DNA from: an uncultured Pelagibacteraceae bacterium
GTDB taxonomy: Bacteria; Pseudomonadota; Alphaproteobacteria; Pelagibacterales; Pelagibacteraceae
Assembly: GCA_902604055.1 (NCBI GenBank)
Contig: CACKXA010000001.1
Span: forward strand, 74,789-122,587
Length of the DNA: 47,799 nt
Direction of reading: 5' to 3'
The translations under genes and the position numbers were made by a program. Positions 46,708-47,799 of this stretch are shown here, one piece after another (positions within the stretch are counted from its first letter, which is position 1; the number at the start of each line of letters is the position of its first letter). Below the pieces are notes generated by a model, which made no database searches, was not told the origin of the DNA, and saw only the letters and a list, made by a program, of their open reading frames with translations.

Positions 46708-47731
46708 TTTTTTATATTTAATTTTTTTACATCCTCAAAATAAACTTTATTCTGCAACTGAAAAGCATAATATTGAAGACTATGGAATTATTTCTCTTAT
46801 GTATCATAGATTTGAAGAAAATAAATACCCGTCTACAAATATAAGGATAAAAGATTTTAAAAAACACTTAGATATAATTAGCACCCAAAATATCAGCTTT
46901 GTTAATCCAAAAAGTTTTGAGATTGATTTAAATAAAAACAAAAATAAAAGAAAAGTTTTACTTACTATAGATGATGGTTTTTTATCATTTTACAAATATG
47001 CATGGCCAATTCTTAAAGAAAAGAAAATACCTTTCATTTTATTCGTTAATACAAGAGAGGTAGGAGCATTTGGTTATATGAACTGGGAGCAAATCAAAGA
47101 AATTGATAAGGAAGATTTTGTTGAAATTGGTAACCATAGTCACACACATGAATATTTGGTTAATGAAAAACCCGAAATAATTAAAAACGACATAATCACC
47201 TCTATTAATATTTTTAAAAAAAATTTAGGAAAAAATTCAAATTTTTTCTCTTACCCATTCGGAGAATATAGCGTTGAGTTTAAAGAAATTATTAAATCCT
47301 TAGGGTTTAAGTACGCCTTTGGTCAACATTCTGGAGTAATGGATGAAACAAAAGACCTCTATGAACTTCCAAGATTTCCAATCAATGAAAAATACGGTGA
47401 GCTAAAAAGATTTACCTCGTTAACTAAAACGCTTCCTTTCAAATATAAAAAGTTAATACCCGAAGAAAAATTTTTGATAGATAAGAAAAATCCTCCAAAA
47501 GTAGAGATCGAATTTTTTGAAAATATTACAAATCTAAAGTCATTAAATTGCTATTCGAATGAGGGTAACAAATGGCGTAAATCATCTATTAGCTTCACAG
47601 ATAAAAAAACTTTGAAGATTAATATTAATGAAAAATTTATTGGTGAAAGAGGGCGTATTAATTGTTCTTTAAAAGTTTATGACAACTTTTGGAGATGGTT
47701 GGGTATACAATTTGTAATTGCTGAAGATTAA
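46700..47731 (+). CDS. Secreted polysaccharide deacetylase family protein
   Basis: About 343 residues with a NodB-type carbohydrate esterase 4 domain. LMYHRFEE opens the domain, TIDDGFLSFYKYAWPIL supplies the Asp pair, and EIGNHSHTHEYL supplies the H-x3-H metal site. FFSYPFGEYS is motif 3. No ATG precedes the domain; a TTG at 46700 gives a short signal peptide (IIFLYLIFLHPQNKLYSA), while a TTG at 46661 extends it by 13 residues. The last 95 residues are beta-rich and unassigned. Likely acts on peptidoglycan or an exported polysaccharide (inference). Confidence 0.75.
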   Translation: MIIFLYLIFLHPQNKLYSATEKHNIEDYGIISLMYHRFEENKYPSTNIRIKDFKKHLDIISTQNISFVNPKSFEIDLNKNKNKRKVLLTIDDGFLSFYKYAWPILKEKKIPFILFVNTREVGAFGYMNWEQIKEIDKEDFVEIGNHSHTHEYLVNEKPEIIKNDIITSINIFKKNLGKNSNFFSYPFGEYSVEFKEIIKSLGFKYAFGQHSGVMDETKDLYELPRFPINEKYGELKRFTSLTKTLPFKYKKLIPEEKFLIDKKNPPKVEIEFFENITNLKSLNCYSNEGNKWRKSSISFTDKKTLKININEKFIGERGRINCSLKVYDNFWRWLGIQFVIAED

Positions 47732-47734
47732 TCT

Positions 47735-47799
47735 TTATAAATTCAATTCTTGATTTGGTATAGAGTTGGCTAGTCTTACTGGCTCAAAATCCATTAATT
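47735..47799 (-). CDS. C-terminal end of a gene cut by the window edge
   Basis: On the minus strand an open frame runs in from the right edge and stops at TAA (47737-47735), giving a tail MDFEPVRLANSIPNQELNL preceded by at least one more Leu codon. It could be the C terminus of the next gene upstream, or chance. Too little is visible to name it. Confidence 0.3.
   Translation of the reverse strand, partial: LMDFEPVRLANSIPNQELNL

Overview
This window looks like a chromosomal segment of a marine alphaproteobacterium of the SAR11 clade (Pelagibacterales). The evidence is very low GC content, tiny intergenic gaps (the longest is 217 bp), pervasive start/stop overlaps (ATGA, TAATG), Lys/Asn/Ile-rich proteins, and gene orders typical of Alphaproteobacteria: rpsT-dnaA, mutM/ubiE-ubiB-coaBC-dut, irr/fabA-fabB-fabI, chvI-chvG-ahcY, tsaE-amgK-murU and fur-miaB-phoH-ybeY-lnt-metK. 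I see no tRNA, rRNA, insertion sequence, prophage, CRISPR array or long repeat. No stretch longer than 300 bp lacks a gene. Nearly all of the window is conserved core genome.

Layout. 1-0.65 kb: a secreted staphylococcal-nuclease-like protein (cut by the window edge) and a VanZ-like membrane protein. 0.7-3.5 kb: phosphoglycerate mutase facing a cell-wall recycling set (murU, amgK) joined to tsaE. 3.5-9.9 kb: ahcY, the ChvG/ChvI envelope two-component system and polA, all on the minus strand. 9.9-11.4 kb: an orphan ABC ATPase and the biotin transporter BioY. 11.4-16.5 kb: the redox two-component pair RegA and RegB, split by an oppositely oriented polyamine operon (type III ornithine/lysine decarboxylase, deoxyhypusine-synthase-like enzyme, agmatinase-family ureohydrolase). 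16.5-21.7 kb: gyrB, dnaN, dnaA and rpsT, without recF. 21.8-27.8 kb: mutM facing ubiE-ubiB-coaBC-dut-moeB-like-SH3. 27.8-33.8 kb: DUF2061 protein, catalase-peroxidase KatG and the iron/haem regulator Irr, divergent from fabA-fabB-fabI and a GNAT-like protein. 33.8-40.3 kb: the transcription/translation operon nusA-infB-rbfA-rpsO-pnp. 40.4-46.7 kb: metK-lnt-ybeY-phoH-miaB-fur-tsaB. 46.7-47.8 kb: a polysaccharide deacetylase, then the edge of another gene.

The points most worth a second look are as follows. (1) A near-perfect 25-bp palindrome resembling the rhizobial Irr box overlies a good sigma-70-type promoter between irr and katG. (2) Three genes (decarboxylase, deoxyhypusine-synthase-like, mutM) are each broken by exactly one extra A in a coding-strand poly-A tract, and each is restored to a full family-length protein by removing one A. 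(3) A terminator-like hairpin lies in the leader of the polyamine operon. (4) An intrinsic terminator abuts the nusA ribosome binding site. (5) Genes usual in these loci are missing: recF, hprK/PTS, senC, rimP and truB. I see no clearly new multi-gene system; the Irr-KatG arrangement and the poly-A frameshifts are the best leads.
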